Positions 23,800-35,286 of a DNA stretch of 64,000 nt are shown piece by piece (positions within the stretch are counted from its first letter, which is position 1; every line of letters begins with the position of its first letter). The stretch comes from Cordylochernes scorpioides (taxonomy: Eukaryota > Arthropoda > Arachnida > Pseudoscorpiones > Chernetidae): contig CP092877.1 of NCBI GenBank assembly GCA_030710605.1, positions 70,639,662 to 70,703,661 of the forward strand, given 5' to 3'. The position numbers and the translations under genes are program-made. The notes under the pieces are model-generated. The model had not been told where the DNA came from. It ran no database searches and saw only the letters and a list, made by a program, of their open reading frames with translations.

Positions 23800-24640
23800 C
23801 CAGGTCTATTAGTATGAAACGCGAAAATTTTCAGTGAATTCAAAAGTTCACCAATTCCATACAACAAAAGATTTTTTATTCAAAGTAATTGCCCCTGATT
23901 AGCTATACACTCGAACCACCTTTCAGGCAATTTTCGAATTCCTTGTTTTAAAATTATATTCCTTTTGAGTCGAACCCGTCAACAAAGCCATTTTCGGAGT
24001 CTGTCTAAGTTCGAAAATTCCTGTTTTTTTAGGGCGTGTCCTAAAGATGTGAAAAGATGGTTAGTCCGACGGCGCTAAGTCTGGTGAGTACGGCGGATGG
24101 GGAAAGAGTTCCAGCCCAAGTCTTTTATGGTGTTTTTGTCCACCGTAACGTGTGGAATGGAGCGTTGTCATGCTGCAGCATCAGCTTGTTGTGCTTTTCA
24201 CGCCATTCCGGTCTTTTTTCATTCAATGCCTTCTCTCAATCTGTGCATTTGTAGTTCGTAGCGAACTAGTATTGACCGTTTCACTAGTATAGGACTGAGC
24301 AGCGCTCCTAGTATCGATGCCAGACAAAAGGGTTATTCGTTCTTCAAGCAAGGGATGAAGGCCTTATGCCACCTTGTTCTTTACTCGTAACTTGTCGCTT
24401 ACCTTCGGACTCTTCGCAATGATGCAATCCTGCGATTCATCCTATTGTACATTGTAACAATCGCGGGAATATAAGAGTGCGGCAATACGCCGAGTTACGT
24501 GGTTCCAGTTTTCCGTGTCCTACACGCTATATCGTGTCCCCCACATTGCGATACGCGGTGGAGAGAGACGTTTCGTGCACGATACATCAGCCTTCTTGGG
24601 AAAGAGCTGCGGTAACTCGAAAGCTTACGATGGCGAATAA
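23800..24640 (-). pseudogene. Mariner transposase remnant
   Basis: Minus-strand translation gives an ordered but frame-shifted mariner DDE transposase C-terminal half. First comes a region near 24250-24300 resembling the tract before the second Asp (YTSETVNTSSLRTTNAQI). Then come RPEWREKHNKLMLQHDNAP with the second catalytic Asp (HDNAPFH, about 24152-24171), FPHPPYSPDLAPS in another frame (third Asp region), HLFTSLGHALKKQEFSNLDR, and LPERWFECIANQGQ at the end. The cut-and-paste enzyme would act on its own terminal repeats in the nucleus. At least three frame changes and several stops show that this copy is dead. The N-terminal DNA-binding part is not identifiable. Confidence 0.85.
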
Positions 24641-24966
24641 AACTCTGCAGTGTCGCTTTTTTTTAATTCTCCGAGGATTATATAAATGGAAATTGTTAAT
24701 CTTTTATACGTCTTATATTTAGTGTTTTACATTTTATAGAAAGGGTTGAATTAAGGGTTGTATCCTTAGTTACGCCAATTTGGCTTAAGTTGAGAGTATG
24801 GCCTATGTTCTTATATTTACTATCCTGCTAAAACGTTGATGGCATTAAATTGCGTTTTACGGGAGATAGAGCTCTACAACTTTTTTTTAATGTTCCTGTC
24901 AGGATTCGAACAAGGAGTCTTCCTTATTCAAACGTGTTATTCTTTAAACCTCGCAAAACTAAGTAT

Positions 24967-25189
24967 TACACTCATGGACACAACTTAAGGAAGTGGAAAC
25001 TCTTTTATTTCGTCAGTCGTCGGTTTTTTTTTTTTTTTTTTTTTTTCTTTAAGGAGACAGAGGTTGTTCACACTTGGTTATCTCGTGTGTCTTCAATAAA
25101 GGTAACTGTAATATCTTTCAGTGTTATTGTTTGAATCCTAATATACATGCTAAAATGCACAACTTCTTCAAGTTTTGTCCATGAGTGTA
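24967..25189. mobile_element. Tc1/mariner-type MITE, complete copy
   Basis: The ends are ACACTCATGGACACAACTTA and GTTTTGTCCATGAGTGTA, with a T-run of about 24 inside. The 94-codon plus frame at 24850-25134 is a translation of this element. Confidence 0.9.
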
Positions 25190-25943
25190 AAATGCTTATA
25201 TAAGGTATGAAAGAAGTGGACAAGAATGTAACTTGAAGTAATCAAGAAGTTCTGGTGGCAAGATAGTTTATTTTGTTTAGAACTTTCAAACGCAATCTAC
25301 AAATAGACGTATCCGAGAGGTCATGTAACCGAAATCTTTTTCGAGACGCAAAACACCGTTTTTGTCGATGGTATTACTTACAGGGTAGTACATCAGTCCT
25401 AGAAATACACACATCAGGAGGAATGTTGCGGGTAACAACAGTTGTAATTAACAACACATTGTAACCAGGTGGCAGTTTAATTAAGTTGGCTGTCACCAAC
25501 TGTCACATATGAATACCCCGCTCTATTCCCCGCCAGGGGTTTAATAATCAGCATTGAAATATATCTTCTTCCTCGTGTCACACCCTGGTGGCCTCTCACA
25601 TGATTGGTCGGTCATTTAGGATACGTACTGTGACGGAGATAAGTTCAGGTGTTGAAACACTGTTGTACTAGGTTGAAACCTGCCTCATCAACATTTTGTA
25701 CCTGTTGATTGCAACGTTCAGGCGACCTACTGTCATCTTTATTTGAAAAGAAATTCCAGCATGGCATGTATGTTGTACAGGCACCCTAATATTATTTCCT
25801 TGAAAAAGGACAAGAACGGATCAACAAAATATCTTATTCAACAGTTAAAATTTAGCTATTTGAAGATTATCAAAATTCTATACAAATATTAATTTTAACT
25901 ATGATTGTTGTTTTTGTTGATAAAAATGAGAAGGATTTTTTTT
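25190..25943. other. Non-genic stretch
   Basis: No gene or element recognised. Confidence 0.5.
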
Positions 25944-26161
25944 AAATACAAGGTAAATATGACCAAATCTAAATAAATAAATAGTATGTGACGTTTTGGT
26001 AACAACGTTGTTACCATCTTCAGGCAAAAAAGTACTGAACCAAAACTATAAAAAAATATATATATATATTCAGTACTTTTGTCTGATGATGCTAACAACG
26101 CTGTTATCGAAACATCACACACTATTTATTTATTTTGATTCGGTCTTATTACCTTGTGTTT
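25944..26161. repeat. Fold-back element, arms about 95 bp
   Basis: The left arm (ACAAGGTAAATATGACC ... GTAACAACGTTGTTACCATC ... AGTACTGAA) is the reverse complement, with some mismatches, of the right arm (TTCAGTACTTTTGTCTGATG ... AACAACGCTGTTATCG ... ATTACCTTGTGTT). The spacer of about 30 bp is TA-rich. Confidence 0.85.
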
Positions 26162-26337
26162 TCAATCAATAATCCCAAATTGTGCCTTATCGAAAATTTT
26201 ATATAAATATAGAGTTCATATAAAATAATCCATGACTACTAAATTCTAAAGGAGGTGATATTCAATAATGAGAATAGTCTATGATTGTTTGTGGTATAGA
26301 CGCCTGTGTCTAATTTGTGTTTCTAAGTATTTATATA

Positions 26338-26537
26338 TACACTCATGGACAAAACTTAAAGAAGTTGTACTTTTTTGCATTTATATTGGGATTCATACAA
26401 TAACTCTGAAAGATATTACAGTGACCTTTTATTGAAGACACACGAGATAACAAAAGTGTGAACAACCTCTGTCTCCTTTAAGAAAAACAGAAAACCGGCG
26501 ATATCAAAGACTTTCTCCTTTCTTAAGTTGTCCATGT
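26338..26537. mobile_element. Tc1/mariner-type MITE, complete copy with eroded end
   Basis: It starts TACACTCATGGACAAAAC and ends TTAAGTTGTCCATG, with the last bases lost. Confidence 0.85.
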
Positions 26538-27392
26538 CGCGCTACATTTTGTAACATAATATGTTTCTACGATCCCTACTCCAACCAATGATTTCATTCA
26601 GTAAAAATTATGTTCCTTATATAAGTATTTCTTAACTTCCATTTAAAGAAATCCCCCGTATTTAACAGATCAATAGCATCCTGTGACACAATAGGTATTG
26701 GAGGAGAAAATGGGTCAACAGAGAGAGCGTGGGTAAAGTTTAACCAACTTACACACAATACGTAAAGTTAAACACAATACGTACCTTGTTGTAACAGAAC
26801 GGTTTGAACTGTGGGGAGTTTTCTAACATGTAGTGAACGTTTTAAAGTGAAAACATCCTAGTATGAGTTTTCTTTTCATTTTTATATCAATGGAATTATT
26901 AGAATGGATCTGCTTGTCTAACTTCACTTTCTTGGCAACCCATCTATTGTTGTACACCAAGTATAGTACCTATTGTAAAGTTAATTAAATACTTTCTTTA
27001 AAATACATCTTTTATTTTATATTTACATGATTATATTTTATAATGCAATATAATGAGGCTTATGATTGTAGAACGACATTTGAAAAATATCCCGCATGTG
27101 TTTCTTTTGAACGAAAAATCGAAATTTATTTTAAGGAGAAATAACGATTATTTCTAACCCTAGGGATGAAGTATGAAAGGATGAATTGTGAAGAGTAATG
27201 ATAAACGGAAAAATAAATAAAGTGTCCAGGGATTTACTTACTTACTAACGCCGATAGATTCAAGGTTTTTTTTTTATATAGAATTACCTTTTTTTTTAAT
27301 GTTCTTCAGGAGGAAAACTATTAAACACGAGTGTTACGACCATTAAAACTGCATACACACACGGTATAATATAGGCGAATATTATGTATATG
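26538..27392. other. Non-genic stretch
   Basis: Nothing recognised. Confidence 0.5.
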
Positions 27393-27478
27393 TACACTCA
27401 TGGACAAAACTTAAGGAAGGTTTTACCTTTTAGCATGTATATCGGGATTCAGACAGTAACTCTGAAAGATATTTGATC
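27393..27478. mobile_element. Tc1/mariner-type MITE fragment
   Basis: Only the first 86 bp are present, from TACACTCATGGACAAAAC to GAAAGATATTTGATC. Confidence 0.8.
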
Positions 27479-27813
27479 GCTGAAATTATATATAGGGGAG
27501 GAATAAATATACACGCATACAAAGCTTTTATAAAGACACCAGTCAGATTCTCCTCTCTCTTTGCCAGCTTACAATGATATCCTCACGATGTTCAATCAAC
27601 ATCATGTAGTGGAGGAGACAACTCATAAATCAAACTTATTTTTCCTACTTACTGCTTTGTGAAAGTTGTACAGGGACAGAGAGCAACCATTGATATGGCG
27701 CTGGTTAAAATAACTTTGTACTGAGTTAAGTTGGCTGTCGTTTACTTTTGAGAAGAACGTCTCTTTTTATTCTTTAATATACTGACACTCAAAGAGGGAA
27801 TGGATAAAGGTCC

Positions 27814-28033
27814 CTAGACCAGGGGTCGGCAACCTTTGAGTCGGAAGAGTCAAAAATTACAATTTATAAAAATTCCAAAGTTTTAAAGAACCACCAAATT
27901 TTTTCTTGCAACAATAAATAGTACTCACATAAATAATATTTGTGTATGGAACTATTATAAAGAGCCGCAGTTTCACATCCATAGAGCCGCCGCATGTGGC
28001 TCGCGAGCAGCGGTTTGCCGACCCCTGGTCTAG
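27814..28033. mobile_element. hAT-type MITE
   Basis: The terminal inverted repeats are CTAGACCAGGGGTCGGCAA and TTGCCGACCCCTGGTCTAG, a perfect 19-bp match. CAGGGGTCGGCAACC is a characteristic hAT terminus seen across animals. The 220-bp body has no coding capacity. The 79-codon minus frame at 27857-28096 is a by-product. A clear 8-bp target duplication is hard to separate from the extended inverted repeat. Confidence 0.9.
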
Positions 28034-28261
28034 ACGCTTGAAACCACTAGGCACCCAATGACTGCTGTTGCTTGTGGTACGACATATATATATCAATTTA
28101 GTACAAAAAGCATTAAATGATAAAATAAAAAATAGTTATATATAAATTAGATAATTAAATAGAATACAAAATCCAGCGGATTTAAGATCAAAATCTCTTT
28201 AGAAATATCGTCGATCAGGCCAACCAAGAGCCCATCTGCTCTTGGTTTGAAAGCACATTTC

Positions 28262-28865
28262 TCCGTCTAGATGATTTGTCTCAGTTCTAACTATACGGAG
28301 CTCAATCTACCCTGGCTTTGTCCTACCTTGTTATTGTATCGTCTTTATGTGACATAGTGTCAATGAATCGCCCACTTATTTGATCCATGGTTGACTCTTT
28401 AGCTTCCATCTATGACAAATTATTCTGTCCTCAGTAAAAGCCCATAAAGTCAAATCTATAAACCCTCCATATACAGGTTTGATGCCATGTTGTTTGAAGT
28501 GGATCAGACACGCACACTGCATAAATATATATAAAGAAATACAAATATATTTCACAGAAAATATTTCTCCGTTTAGATGATTTGTGTGTGCCAGTTCTGA
28601 CTATGGAGCCCTCCATATACCTTTGTCCCGCCTTGTTATTGTATCTTCTTTATGGGACATCGGGTCAAAAAATAGATCACTTATATGATCCTGGTTAATC
28701 TTTTAGCTTCCATCTATGACAAATTATTGTGTCGTCAATAAACTACATAAAGTCAAATCTATAAACCCTCTACACACAGGTTGTTTAAAGTGGATCAGAC
28801 ACGCAGAGATATAGAGAAATACAAATCTATTTCACAAAAACATTCCTCAAAGAATGTGTTCTCCG
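28262..28865. repeat. Tandem duplication, 305-bp unit
   Basis: Two consecutive copies start at CTCCGTCTAGATGATTTGT (28262) and CTCCGTTTAGATGATTTGT (28567). Both carry GCTTCCATCTATGACAAATT, CATAAAGTCAAATCTATAAA, GTGGATCAGACACGCA and a terminal AGAAATACAAAT block. They differ by small indels. Confidence 0.85.
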
Positions 28866-31563
28866 ATTTAATTTACGTGCTTATATAAAAAAAATAAAGT
28901 GGGATATGCAAAATTGTTGAAATAACATATGCGCATAAAATATCTTGTCGTTTTGACAGCCCTCTCTTTAAATCCTTTTTACGTCAAAATTGCCAACATT
29001 TTAATGTCAAACAACAACTTCTTCTCTCTCTAGTGTTTTTTTTTTTTTATATAACTTTTAAAAACTCTGTCGGTAATCCCCTTTCATCAATTTGTAAACT
29101 CTATATAATACCTTTTTTGTTTTTAAAGTAATTTAAATTTGTGTTGGAATAGATCATTGTATTGAGTTTAATAGAAAAAGGATTTGAGAAATGGTGCTGG
29201 GAAGATATGATCAATAAAAAAGTCCCCTCTCCCGCCAAGAACATACGTCATCTATCAATGTTGCTTTGATTTAAAGCTTATAAACGTCATTAAAATGTTC
29301 TTTGTAAAAGGTCTTCTTCAGATAGATTAGAATATAAGTGAATTTTGTTTTATTATCTACGATTCTACAAGCATACATTGTCCTCCTTAGAACGAAAAAA
29401 AAATTAAATAGGTTGAAGTTTAGGAAAAAAACTTAAAATTTAAATATTTCGAAGGTTTGTCATAGTCAAAATTTTTTTCTTGTCTCGAGGTTTATTCTGG
29501 TCCAAATGTCTACCTTTTAAGAATATATTTGATAGAGAGGGAGGTCAAACATTTAATAGAATAATTATAAATTAATTGAATCCAGTTTTGAAGCCTTCTA
29601 CGGGAGTAAGAATAAATATAAGGACGCTCGAAAGCTCGAGTCGATTAATTATATTTTTACAAGAAACTCCTTCCTGGATGGAATATTTTATTTCGGGGGA
29701 TATTATACATGGGATTAATTATTTTTGAAATAGCATCAGAATGGCCAGTGAAACTGCTGGGAGGGTCCCCACTGATGAGACAGGCCCTTCCATTAATATT
29801 CCATGGCAGTAAGATCTCGTTGTAATTTGAAGAACTCTCAGAATGGTATGGTTTCGTATATATGGATAAGGCGTTAATTCGACATGTGTGAAACTCGCCA
29901 TATGTCTACATAGATAGAAAGTAGTTAGAATTTTACACTTAGAAACTTTCAGAATTCTATTTTTGTGATTACTTGAACTCTATGAGAGTGTTGTACTTCA
30001 GGATTCTTTTAAAAATATATAAAATGTTGAAATTCTGGATTCGATCCCGGGACCTAGCTGTAAACAGCTCCAGGCCTCCTTCACCCATGGGAAAGACCAG
30101 TTTATGAGAGAGCAGGGCTAATAAAACCTCAGGAGTTGGCGCCAAGCAATTTATGGTCTTGAAAAATAAAAATCGACAAATAGATAATTACCTGTGATAA
30201 CCTTTAGCGGATGCCATCAAATTTCTTGCCTGGATAATTGGATTTTTATTTCTTTTCCCACCAATACCTAGAGTAATTACAGGGTGCAGAGAATTAAACA
30301 GAAGAAAGGAGAACATGTAGTTTAGCTCTCATAGCTTGTGTTCTCTTTCCATCTACTTCAAAGCCAATTAACCTCATAGCTATATATATATGTATTACCC
30401 CCCTCTCTCTCCTATATAATTATACTCATCAATATACTTCACTCTAAATACCTCGGAAATTGCTTTTTTAAATATATTTTTACTTTATCGATTAAGTAAT
30501 TATACGTGGGAAATATGTAAAAAATACGCCAGGAAATAAACAATTTAAATAATAATAAAACATAGTTTTAAAATAAAAATATAATATTTATTTATCATTA
30601 TATCTACTTTGAGATAGTGTGGCCATAAAGGTGATTTAGAATTGGTTTAGATACTTCGTTAGCGCGGCTGTAAATTGATTAAGAGTTGTGTGTGAAACCA
30701 ATTTTTAGGTAAAGTAGTTGCTGGAATATAGAAATGTGTGTGCGGTATATAAGGACGATTGAGCATATGTAAATAAGAAGATCTATCTATTGAACTGTAG
30801 GCAGGCCTCAAGGTCATCTTGACAATTTATATATCCCCTATTGTTTATAGAAAAAAGGAACGTACCTGAATCTGTTTTTAAAAAAGCAATTTTTCTCAAA
30901 ATATTTCGAGAGATTGCTCCCACTTTATAAATTTATTGCACACATTTTTTTTACATAAATATATTCAATGGATCACCTTTTGACCCAAAATATTCTATTA
31001 GGTTTGTGTAAAATGTCATTTGTTGCTTGTATTGAACTTTCTGTTGTCATATTTTTGGTTTGACACAATCTCCCTACATTGATATTATTTTGTCCTATAG
31101 TGATTGCAACATTGATCCCACATTCCAACATGGTAATCGAGGGACAGCGGGAATAACGTCGAAATATTGTCTTTGGAATAAACAATTAGTGAAGTAAAAC
31201 ACAATGTCCACTCGTTTACGTTACTAAATTGTTTTGTCATTTATCGCCATTTCTTGCTTTACTAACGCCATCCCGGAACTATGTAAATATAGTTTATATA
31301 ATCTTATATGAAAAGAAGATTTTAAGAATTAAAAAAATCTATATATAAAAGAAGGCATTTATTATATTCTCTCACCCTTAATCTGTAGTCTCACATAATG
31401 GCATCCATATATTCCTCAATCATAGTTGACAAAACATGACAAGTTATAAATACATATTGCAACTTTTACTGCTGCATCTATCTTTGCATATTTATATTCT
31501 TATTTGCATATAGCTGCCTCACTTCCATGTCGTATCTTTTAGGAAGAAATATCTTTCCATATG
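28866..31563. other. Non-genic stretch with two repeat fragments
   Basis: No gene is recognised. It contains the hammerhead-family fragment at 29729-29815 and, at about 30035-30055, a B-box-like GGGATCGAATCC on the minus strand that may be a second tRNA-derived SINE remnant. Confidence 0.5.
29729..29815 (+). repeat. Diverged copy of hammerhead-like repeat
   Basis: It retains GTGAAACTGCTGGGAGGG, CCCCACTGATGAGA, CAGGCCCTTCC and CATGGCAGTAAG. The hairpin GGGAGGG/CCCTTCC (29759-29765 with 29785-29791) corresponds to GAGAGGG/CCCTCTC in the 11.5-kb copy. One base pair has changed on both sides (A-T to G-C) and one has become a G-T wobble. The stem III/I strand is lost or deleted here. Confidence 0.65.
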
Positions 31564-31753
31564 ATAACTCAATAGAGAATATGTAAATATACTATATTGT
31601 GAAAACTCAATAGATAATATGTAAATGTACTATATTGTGAAAAACTCAATAGAGATATGCAAATGTACAATATTGTGAAAACTCAATAGAGAATATGCAA
31701 ATGTACAATATTGTGAAAACAATAGAGAATATGTAAATATACTATATTGTGAA
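31564..31753. repeat. Tandem repeat, about 39-bp unit, 5 copies
   Basis: The unit contains ACTCAATAGAGAATATGTAA and (A)TACTATATTGTGAAA. The five copies vary in AATGTAC/AATATAC and in small indels. Confidence 0.9.
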
Positions 31754-31755
31754 CT

Positions 31756-31830
31756 AGACGGGTGACCCGGGCTTCGCCCCGGGATTGACCCGTGTGCATA
31801 TCTACCCGAGTGATATATATTTAGATAAGA
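31756..31830. repeat. CTAGACG..CCCGGG-headed element end
   Basis: ACTAGACGGGTGACCCGGG followed by CGCCCCGGGATTGACCCG matches the head motif of the 14392 repeats and of 32111. It abuts the end of the 39-bp array. Confidence 0.5.
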
Positions 31831-32107
31831 TTTTCTTTTTATAATTGTTTGTTATTAGCATTATCTATTTGTTTGCATCAGCATAATTTAATCTAATCTT
31901 TGATAGAGGGCGCTGTTCGTGAGCTAAGTAGAATAATTTGAATATATAGTTTTAATAATTTATTTATATATTTTTTAAAATAGCCTATCGTCTTCCCCGT
32001 ATTTTTTAACCTATGTATGGAAATTTTGGTTTGAATTAGTGAACTACTGCGAATTTGTATACCGGACATACAAACAAACAAACATACAAACATTGATTTT
32101 TATATAT

Positions 32108-32165
32108 ATACTAGACGAATGACCCGGGCAACGCCGTGTTTTACCCGATTGAATGTTTTTATTCC
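32108..32165. repeat. CTAGACG..CCCGGG-headed element end, second
   Basis: ACTAGACGAATGACCCGGGC and GTGTTTTACCCGATTGAATG follow a TA run. It lies about 350 bp from the copy at 31756, in the same orientation. Confidence 0.5.
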
Positions 32166-32345
32166 AATACTATTTGTTACAATTATAAATTGGAGCCGTG
32201 GATGTCACTCTTGTGAAACGTCCCGCTCCAAACTTTACATGTACATTAGGTCAGCTGGTATTACCCCTCATTTTCACCGCTAGAGGCGAGAGCGAATTGA
32301 CTTTTTTGTAAATATACATAATTATAAAGATAGAAGCTTCTATAG

Positions 32346-32772
32346 AAGATAATGATCATAATGATGATGCGCGCGCATCCGTGACAGCGATGAGGAATTG
32401 AGGAAAGACGGTCGTGACTATATATTAATGACTACTATAATAAAATATAATAAAGCTATACAAACAGTTTTACCGCATAAGTTTCTTTTTTATTTATGAA
32501 AAATCATTTTTAATTTCAAAGAGAAATATTTAATATTTCTCTTTGAAATTAAAAATGATTTTTCATAAATAAAAAAGAAACTTATGCGATAAAACTGTTT
32601 GTATAGCTTTATAATTATAAGCCGCAGTCATTTATAAGTAAAATAATAATAATAATATAATAATATAAATATATTATTATCTAATGATAATAATAATGAT
32701 CACAATGATGATGCGCGCGCATCCGTGACAGACATGAGGAATTGTTGAGGAAAGACGGTCGTGACTATATAT
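32346..32772. repeat. Near-perfect palindrome between direct repeats
   Basis: Direct repeats of about 80 bp (GATGATGCGCGCGCATCCGT ... AAAGACGGTCGTGACTATAT) lie at 32346-32425 and 32690-32772. Between them is a palindrome of about 32428-32634 with its centre at about 32531. Its arms contain GCTATACAAACAGTTTTACC, AGTTTCTTTTTTATTTATG and CATTTTTAATTTCAAAGAGA, with a 2-bp spacer and very few mismatches in the central 80 bp of each arm. Further irregular TAA/AAT runs follow at 32640-32695. Confidence 0.9.
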
Positions 32773-32840
32773 GTTGATATATATAATATATATATGTAAC
32801 AGAATATTGAATCCAACACGTAATTTTCTGACTCACGTAG

Positions 32841-32956
32841 TCTATTGCTTAACAACCAAGTCCGTGCCATGCTCACGTTCCTCGGCCGCGGTGTGTCCAG
32901 AAAGGAGGCGGCTCTGGCGACAGCGGAGGACGCAGTCTGTGGCCCAGGAATGGCGG
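32841..32956 (+). CDS. Candidate coding exon with GTAAGT donor, unknown gene
   Basis: This is a short GC-rich island. One plus frame reads MLTFLGRGVSRKEAALATAE followed by DAVCGPGMAG. It ends at a consensus 5' splice site, GGCG|GTAAGT (32957-32962). A pyrimidine-rich tract followed by CAG-like CACGTAG at 32840 could be the acceptor. The composition and a clean alanine-rich helix-like translation favour coding over chance. The minus strand is also open here (the 153-codon frame at 32700-33161), so strand is uncertain. No family is recognised. Confidence 0.25.
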
Positions 32957-33162
32957 GTAAGTCTTTGTTATATTTCTCCTTTAGCTGACCTGTGCTCGAA
33001 GCTATAGACACATGAGTACAATTTCTACAAACACATGCTGTCATATATACTCTATCAGAAGGAATATATTTCAAAATGATGACTATAGGATATTTGGCAT
33101 CTGCACGTTTAAAGAATGTCAGAGCATGGTGATAACAACAACTTGGCTTTAACAACGCCATC

Positions 33163-33966
33163 TGTCTTTATAAACAGGTACTTATTGAAATACCCATCGT
33201 ATGATAAGCAATAGCCTACTGCACTATCAAACATCCCAGAACAAAGTAGATTGCCACAATGAAGACTATATTCCATCTTCAAACAGATAACTCACAACAA
33301 GAGGAGAATGGAGAAGATACATCGTGGCGGACTCGACCCGTTTGACCGATATATCACAGCAGAGTTCAATGGAATGATACTCGGGAAATAAGTCTACCAC
33401 TGATGAACCAGCCTCGACATCTGTCCAGATATAAATTCATATATTTTTAGCAATGTATTTTTTTTTTAAATAAGAATAAAAACCACCTTCTTTGGCATTC
33501 CGAAGAGATTCAACAACATCTGGCAACGGTAGGTTTATTTGTTGATAATTTACCAGCGGTGTGCAAATTAAATTCCAATCATCACCCGACAGTTGCAGCT
33601 CTAACCTAATTAAGTCCTATAATTATAGCGCCCCCATCATTAGCAAATGGAGTTGTAAAAAATAATGGTGTTATAATTAGACACACAAGTTTGAATTTTC
33701 GACACTTCTATAAATAGCACGATCAAATGGAGAGACCGCAAACCTACGTTGTTTGAAGCCTGTATATGTAAATATGGCATCGTTCACTTCCCCACCCATT
33801 CGGTGTGTGGAGGCCCCGCCTCTTTGTTTGCTCGCCCCTCCCCTTTATACACGTTCCTTTCTTTCTCAAGTAGGTGGAGCCTCAAACTATCCCCGCCTTT
33901 TTCTATGAAATTACCATTCTTTTAATTTAAAAATATTTTATAATATAAACGGCTTTTATCTGGTAT
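33163..33966. other. Non-genic stretch
   Basis: It contains a diverged hammerhead-family copy at about 33350-33420 (CAGCAG..ATGGAATGATA..GGGAAAT..ACCACTGATGAACCAG) and a CCCCGCC/CCCCTCCC-rich patch at 33795-33900. No gene was seen. Confidence 0.5.
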
Positions 33967-34148
33967 ATACACTCATGGACAAAACTTAAGGAAGTTGTTG
34001 TACCTTCCAGCATGTACATCGGGATTCAGACAATAACTCTAAAAGATATTACAGTGACCTTTATTGAAGACACACGAGATAACCAAGTGTAAACAAAATT
34101 GCCTCTGTCTCCTTCAAAAAAAAAAAAAACAGACGACCGACGAGATCA
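33967..34148. mobile_element. Tc1/mariner-type MITE, truncated
   Basis: It starts TACACTCATGGACAAAAC, includes a run of 14 A and CAGACGACCGACGAGATC, and then stops about 30 bp short of the expected inverted terminus. Confidence 0.85.
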
Positions 34149-34245
34149 AATATGTACATATACGTATTTAATAGCGCTGAATAGTTTATATTCCCGAAAA
34201 TACGGATGTTTCTATTTTAAAACTTTATAAAAACCGCCACCTATG

Positions 34246-34468
34246 TACACTCATGGACAAAACTTAAGGAAGTGGAAAGTCTTTGATATCGTCGGTTGTC
34301 TTTTTTTTTTTTTTTTTTTTTGGAGCCAGAGGCAATTTTGTTTACATTTGGTTATCTCGTGTGTCTTCAATAAAGATCACTGTTTATCAAATATCTTTCA
34401 AAATTATTGTCTGAATCCCGATACACATGCTAAAAGGTACAACCTCTTACGTTTTGTCCATGAGTGTA
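34246..34468. mobile_element. Tc1/mariner-type MITE, complete copy
   Basis: The ends are TACACTCATGGACAAAAC and GTTTTGTCCATGAGTGTA, with a T-run of about 23 inside. It lies about 100 bp from the preceding copy and in inverted orientation. Confidence 0.9.
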
Positions 34469-34807
34469 TGTTGTTGGCCACAGCTGTCGCTAATAGTGGA
34501 GTTGACCCACCAATGTCCCATCGCCTCAGTGGATGATGTATCGATTAACAGAGCCTGTCTCGGCAAGCTATATTTACTCCGATTTGTTTATTTTGACACG
34601 TGTTCGTCTGCACTCACAGCCTGTGCTTGTTTTAATGACACCTTCTTTTAGACCTTCGAGGTCAAAACAGATCAACAAATCCCTCTTATCTATTTTTGTC
34701 AAGTTTCTCTAAGGCTTCATTTGAAATATCAAAGCATTTTCTCAACTACTCTTCTGCTCTTTTTGAAAATGAAGAGTAGAAAATACTACGAATATCATTA
34801 ATATATA

Positions 34808-34988
34808 TACAGTTAAACCTGTCTATAACGCCCCCTCTAAATAGCGCCTCCCTCTCTATAGCGCCCAATTTTAAATACGTAGTACGATGCGATTTACATT
34901 AAAAGTGACCTGTCTATAGCACCCTCTCTCTATAGCACCCTATTTTTGTGAGTCCCGAGAGGGGGCGCTATAAACAGGTTTAACTGTA
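34808..34988. mobile_element. pogo/Tc1-type MITE with TA duplication
   Basis: The ends are CAGTTAAACCTGTCTATA and its near-complement TATAAACAGGTTTAACTG at 34810-34986, flanked by TA on both sides. The interior is built from repeats of TCTATAGCGCCC/TATAGCACCC. The CAGT..AACC..TATAACG terminus is typical of pogo/Tigger-related elements. It is non-coding. Confidence 0.9.
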
Positions 34989-34994
34989 TATTTT

Positions 34995-35186
34995 TAATCC
35001 TTAATACACACACGTGGTACAGGCCATGATGACTGGGGTAGGTAGAAGTTAGCGACTACTTTTACTGTAAGTGCATCACATGTCTACATATGTAGAAAGC
35101 AATTCGATTTTTGCATTTATAAATGTTCCATAACCCCGTTTGATTACTTGCACTTGCTGTGGTGAGGTTGGACTTTTGAAATGATC
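34995..35186 (-). mobile_element. SINE copy interrupted by assembly gap
   Basis: ACACGTGGTACAGGCCATGA, CATCACATGTCTACATATGT and GAGGTTGGACTTTTG match the body of the 13463-13786 SINE. The tRNA-like head would lie inside the N run. Confidence 0.8.
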
Positions 35187-35286
35187 NNNNNNNNNNNNNN
35201 NNNNNNNNNNNNNNNNNNNNNNNNNNNNNNNNNNNNNNNNNNNNNNNNNNNNNNNNNNNNNNNNNNNNNNNNNNNNNNNNNNNNNN
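35187..35286. other. Assembly gap, 100 N
   Basis: Exactly 100 N, the usual placeholder for a gap of unknown size. It interrupts the SINE. Confidence 0.99.

Noticed and set aside
24850..25134. 94-codon plus frame
   Set aside because: It contains a poly-Phe run from the T tract of a MITE and ends in the MITE terminus.
32700..33161. 153-codon minus frame as a gene
   Set aside because: It runs through the direct repeat and AT-rich flank. Only the short GC-rich part looks protein-like, and the opposite strand there has a better splice donor.
33350..33420. Intact hammerhead in the third dispersed copy
   Set aside because: The stem II strands (CTCGG and ACCAG) no longer pair and stem III is lost. 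It is only a diverged family member.
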